Source: Nitrososphaerota archaeon | GTDB lineage: Archaea; Thermoproteota; Nitrososphaeria; Nitrososphaerales; JACPRH01 | Direction of reading: 5' to 3' | DNA length: 64,000 bases | Assembly: GCA_016190055.1 (NCBI GenBank) | Contig: JACPRH010000014.1 | Location: 1 to 64,000, forward strand | Shown here: positions 60,503 to 64,000 of the stretch, piece after piece | How positions within the stretch are numbered: the stretch's first letter is position 1 | Layout of the letters: each line of letters opens with the position of its first letter | Position numbers and translations under genes: made by a program | The notes under the pieces: generated by a model | Database searches by the model: none | What the model was told of the DNA's origin: nothing | What the model saw: only the letters and a program-made list of their open reading frames with translations

Positions 60503-61588
60503 TTGTTCACTCCAGCTGATCTGATGAAGAAGAATAGTGCAAGATTTGGTAAACCACATCCTAACTTTATGCGGGAAGTGGTCTTCAAGCGACTCGGGGC
60601 AAGGAATCAATTAGTTCTGGTCGGACCCGGTGAGGGACTCGATAACGCGGTTCTTTCGCTTCAAGATGGTCGAGTGCTAATCATTACAACGGATCCGATC
60701 TCAATAATTCCATCGATTGGTATCAAGGAGTCAGCATGGTTAAGCGTCCATCTGGTAGCGTCCGACTTCGCGACCTCTGGAGTGAAGCCGGAATTCGCTC
60801 TTTTTGATCTTAACATTCCTCAAGAGATAGACGATTCCGGGTTGCAAGCCTACATCAAAGCAATTGATGCCGAATGCAGGACACTGGGGATTTCAGTAGT
60901 TGGAGGGCACACAGGAAGGTATCCTGGGGGTGGGCTGACTGTTGTGGGTAGCGGGACTATATTTGGAATTGCGAGAGATGGCTCGTACCTTACACCGGCA
61001 ATGGCACAGGAGGATGATGTTGTTGTGATGACAAAGGGAGCGGCCATAGAGACAGTTGCAGTTTTGGCCAATGCATTTCCTATGACGATACGGGAAAGAT
61101 TAGGGAGGAAGCTAGCAGACTCAGCGCAGGCATATCTGAAAAAATGCTCAGTATTCGACGACGCGTTCGCCGCTATCTCGACCGGTATCGAGGAAGCAGG
61201 TGTAACCTCTATGCATGATGCTACAGAAGGCGGGGTATTAGGAGCGTTGTCTGAAATGGCAGCAGCTAGTGGGAAGCGAATCGTTGTGGAGAAGGAGAAA
61301 ATCCATGTTTCGAAGGAGGCAGAGCTGGTTTGCTCCGCATTCGATATTGATCCACTTCTTTCGCTTAGTGAGGGTACACTTCTAATTACATGCAAGAAGA
61401 CATCCGTACAAGGAGTTATCGAGCGTCTGAGGAAAAATGATGTGGACGGCTTCGTCATTGGAAACGTTGTGAAGGGTGATTCAGGACTATGGATCAGGGA
61501 GAGGTCTCGCATACGGAGATTCATGCGTCCAAAAGAAGATCTCTACTGGCGCGCATATTCTCAGGGAGTAGCAAACGAATTCAAGTGA
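60503..61588 (+). CDS. AIR synthase-related/HypE-ThiL-like ATP-binding protein
   Basis: GPGEGLDNAVL…TTDPIS…HLVASDFATSGVKPEFALF…HDATEGGVLGALSEMA. Confidence 0.8.
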   Translation: MFTPADLMKKNSARFGKPHPNFMREVVFKRLGARNQLVLVGPGEGLDNAVLSLQDGRVLIITTDPISIIPSIGIKESAWLSVHLVASDFATSGVKPEFALFDLNIPQEIDDSGLQAYIKAIDAECRTLGISVVGGHTGRYPGGGLTVVGSGTIFGIARDGSYLTPAMAQEDDVVVMTKGAAIETVAVLANAFPMTIRERLGRKLADSAQAYLKKCSVFDDAFAAISTGIEEAGVTSMHDATEGGVLGALSEMAAASGKRIVVEKEKIHVSKEAELVCSAFDIDPLLSLSEGTLLITCKKTSVQGVIERLRKNDVDGFVIGNVVKGDSGLWIRERSRIRRFMRPKEDLYWRAYSQGVANEFK

Positions 61589-61658
61589 CGAGTCAGTGAA
61601 TTGCTTCTCTAACATTAAGCAACCTTTTAATCTGTTGTACAAAGGAGAATGAAGTGAT

Positions 61659-61955
61659 TTGAAGAGGAAACTTCTTGACATACTTGCCTGCCCCATCGAC
61701 AAACACTACCCTCTTGAACTGATTGAACTCGAGTCTGAGGGCGAAGTGATTGCAGAAGGTGCCCTTCTTTGCTCTAAATGCCAGCGCTTCTACCCGATTA
61801 TCAATGAGATACCGGTCATGCTTCCTGATGATCTACGTAGACGCGAGGAGGATCTTGAGTTTCTGAGAAGATGGTCGGAGAAGCTGCCTGAACAGGTCGT
61901 CTACGAGGGGAAGCCAAACCACCTAGAGAAGGAGCAGACGCAGGCAAGCAAGTAG
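61659..61955 (+). CDS. Trm112-like zinc protein
   Basis: LLDILACPIDKHYPLEL…LLCSKCQRFYPIINEIPVMLPDD. Confidence 0.88.
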   Translation: MKRKLLDILACPIDKHYPLELIELESEGEVIAEGALLCSKCQRFYPIINEIPVMLPDDLRRREEDLEFLRRWSEKLPEQVVYEGKPNHLEKEQTQASK

Positions 61956-62030
61956 CAGCTTGGAAGATTAATGTAAAAAGATTTATTGGTGAAGTTAAAG
62001 AGTGGACGGTTAGGCAAGGATGAGATTGAA

Positions 62031-62156
62031 TTGGATGTAGCGGGCTTCTATAGTAACTTGGATCTCTTTATGACGGTGTTCTTCGTAGCGACAGTAACCC
62101 TGATCATGTTTTACGAATATAATCTGCATCATCGGGCGAAGAAGACCGCTCATTAA
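62031..62156 (+). CDS. Small single-TM protein
   Basis: 41-codon ORF (LDVAGFYSNLDLFMTVFFVATVTLIMFYEYNLHHRAKKTAH), TTG start assumed. Confidence 0.35.
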   Translation: MDVAGFYSNLDLFMTVFFVATVTLIMFYEYNLHHRAKKTAH

Positions 62157-62174
62157 ACAGGCATCTGAAGCCTG

Positions 62175-62762
62175 ATGCAGCGTTTATCAGGCGAACCGGC
62201 CTCTCCGACAAGGCTCCTTATTCTAGCGAATGTCTTAGTCTACATCGGGACATCTATAGCCAGCGGAAACTTCGTTGAGACAAGTGAAGATGTTCTGCAC
62301 ACAGTTGGCCAAGCCAACTATCTTGTTCTGCAAGGCGCAGTCGGGCAGCTCTTCACCTCAAACTTCGTTCACGTTAATCTGACTCATCTGTTCGGCAACA
62401 TGATTTTTCTGTGGATATTCGGCCTGGGAGCGGAGACGCTGTTCAACCGTAAGCAGTATCTTATCATCTACTTGGCGTCAGGTCTCTTCGGCAGCGTGCT
62501 CAGCCTCTTCACCGGAATAGATTCGGTCTCAGCAGGAGCGTCTGGCGCAATTTTTGGCCTGTTCGGCGCGGTCACAATCTACTCAGAGGGTCTTGACGCT
62601 AGATCCATCATTATGGCGCTCTTCTACTCATTATACTTCCTAGCGCTGAACATAGGTGTAAATGTGAACGTCTACGCGCATGCTGGTGGACTAATCATCG
62701 GCCTGCTTCTAGGATATTGCTACGCGAGAAGTACACCTAAGGAAAACCGTTATCTAGCATGA
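62175..62762 (+). CDS. Rhomboid-family intramembrane protease
   Basis: HLFGNMIFLW, GASGAIFGLFG, AHAGGLIIGLLLG. Confidence 0.92.
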   Translation: MQRLSGEPASPTRLLILANVLVYIGTSIASGNFVETSEDVLHTVGQANYLVLQGAVGQLFTSNFVHVNLTHLFGNMIFLWIFGLGAETLFNRKQYLIIYLASGLFGSVLSLFTGIDSVSAGASGAIFGLFGAVTIYSEGLDARSIIMALFYSLYFLALNIGVNVNVYAHAGGLIIGLLLGYCYARSTPKENRYLA

Positions 62763-62847
62763 GAAAGTCGTAATAAAACGTAGAATAGTAATAAGGCAAG
62801 TAACGAGTAGGCAAACAAGCTGAACTAACTAACGGTTTTGATTTGTG

Positions 62848-64000
62848 ATGGAGTATCAACAGATAGAGGAACAGATTACCAAGTACATTGAGAAGGTTGG
62901 CTGGAGCGAACCTACGCCTATCCAGCGGAAGGCAATACCAGTTATACTCAGAGGAAGAAACACCCTTATTGTTGCGCCTACAGGTTCAGGTAAGACTGAG
63001 GCGGCTGTCATACCGATATTCACTATGCTGTCTGAGAAGAAGAGTGAGCAGAAGGGTATTCGTGCACTCTACATAACGCCTCTTAGGGCGCTGAACCGCG
63101 ACATCTTTCGAAGACTAATTCAGTACGCTGAAGAGCGAGGGTTGAAGGCGGATATTCGGCACGGAGACACCTCGCAATACTCAAGGCAGAAGATGGTTGA
63201 TGAGCCGCCGCATGTCCTGATAACTACTCCTGAAACTCTCGCGATTATTCTAACGAGCAGACGGATGCGTGAGAACCTCAGGACACTAGAGTACGTCGTT
63301 ATCGACGAGTTGCATGAGCTTATTGGAAGCGAGAGGGGCGCTCACCTCTCGGTCAGTCTTGAGCGGCTCGCACTTCTAGTAGGTCACCGGGTCACAAGAA
63401 TCGGGCTGTCCGCATCTATAGGAGACCTGGAAGAAGCCGGCAGGTTTCTCGCTGGAGAGGAGATGAAGGCAGCGGTCATCGTAGATCCTTCTATCAGGCG
63501 ATACGATATCGAGCTCCGCTACGTTTCAGGCTCGCTTACTGATCTTGCAGATTCTATTCTCAGGTACATTCGTAAGAAGGTGGGGGTGGAGAAGAGCACA
63601 ATCCTGTTCACGAACACTCGAGATGAAGCTGAGTACCTAGGCTCCATGATGAGAGCCAAGTCACCTGATATTCCGGTTGAGGTTCACCACGGTTCACTGT
63701 CCCGAGAGATAAGGGAGGATACGGAGCGTCGGCTCAGGGAGGGGGAGGCGGGGGTCGTGGTCTCCACGTCATCGCTGGAGCTGGGGTTAGACATCGGTAA
63801 GGTCGATCTCGTAGTGCAGTACGGTTCAAGCCGCCAAGCTGTTAAGCTGGTTCAACGCATCGGTAGAAGCAGGCATCAGGTCGGAGAGTCAGCCGTCGGT
63901 CTGGTTGTGACGAATCGGATCGACGATGAGCTTGAAGCGTTAGCCCTGATTAACCGGGTTCACGCAGGTTCTTTCGAGAAGAGCGAGATTCACAAAGGCG
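62848..64000 (+). CDS. Lhr-like DEAD/H helicase, truncated by window end
   Basis: MEYQQIEEQITKYIEKVGWSEPTPIQRKAIP…APTGSGKTEAA…VIDELHEL…VQRIGRSRHQVG; frame open to window end. Confidence 0.92.
   Translation, partial: MEYQQIEEQITKYIEKVGWSEPTPIQRKAIPVILRGRNTLIVAPTGSGKTEAAVIPIFTMLSEKKSEQKGIRALYITPLRALNRDIFRRLIQYAEERGLKADIRHGDTSQYSRQKMVDEPPHVLITTPETLAIILTSRRMRENLRTLEYVVIDELHELIGSERGAHLSVSLERLALLVGHRVTRIGLSASIGDLEEAGRFLAGEEMKAAVIVDPSIRRYDIELRYVSGSLTDLADSILRYIRKKVGVEKSTILFTNTRDEAEYLGSMMRAKSPDIPVEVHHGSLSREIREDTERRLREGEAGVVVSTSSLELGLDIGKVDLVVQYGSSRQAVKLVQRIGRSRHQVGESAVGLVVTNRIDDELEALALINRVHAGSFEKSEIHKG

Noticed and set aside
60850-61524. 224-aa minus-strand ORF
   Set aside because: Antisense to the AIR-synthase-related gene; Ser/Pro/Thr-rich shadow.
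1-64000. CRISPR array or cas genes
   Set aside because: No regularly spaced short repeats and no Cas-like proteins seen in the window.

Overview
This is a 64 kb window of an archaeal chromosome. TACK/Thermoproteota-like affiliation is inferred from the archaeal information-processing genes and the intron-rich tRNAs. Most of it is compact housekeeping and accessory coding: Dpo4-type polymerase, aRF1, ValRS, PurN/PurD, a GltD-like oxidoreductase, CopA plus a TRASH regulator, Hsp20, HtrA, a DUF711/ACT pair, a thiamine regulator/transporter locus, and an Lhr-like helicase that runs off the right edge. The least ordinary content is: (1) a ~6.8 kb element integrated in an intron-containing tRNA-Thr gene, bounded by an exact 45-bp direct repeat; (2) a ten-CxxCH OmcA/MtrC-like cytochrome with an N-terminal collagen-like Gly-X-Y domain; (3) two dispersed, same-length (~176 nt) homologous non-coding sequences with a conserved hairpin, a candidate undescribed ncRNA family; (4) a ~190-bp MITE-like sequence with long imperfect inverted repeats; (5) four tRNA genes with one or two introns, several at non-canonical positions; (6) standalone WWDYG (STT3 C-terminal-like) and MIT-domain proteins; (7) a histidine kinase with a Cys-rich insert inside its ATPase domain. 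All calls come from reading the sequence and supplied translations. No database search was run.
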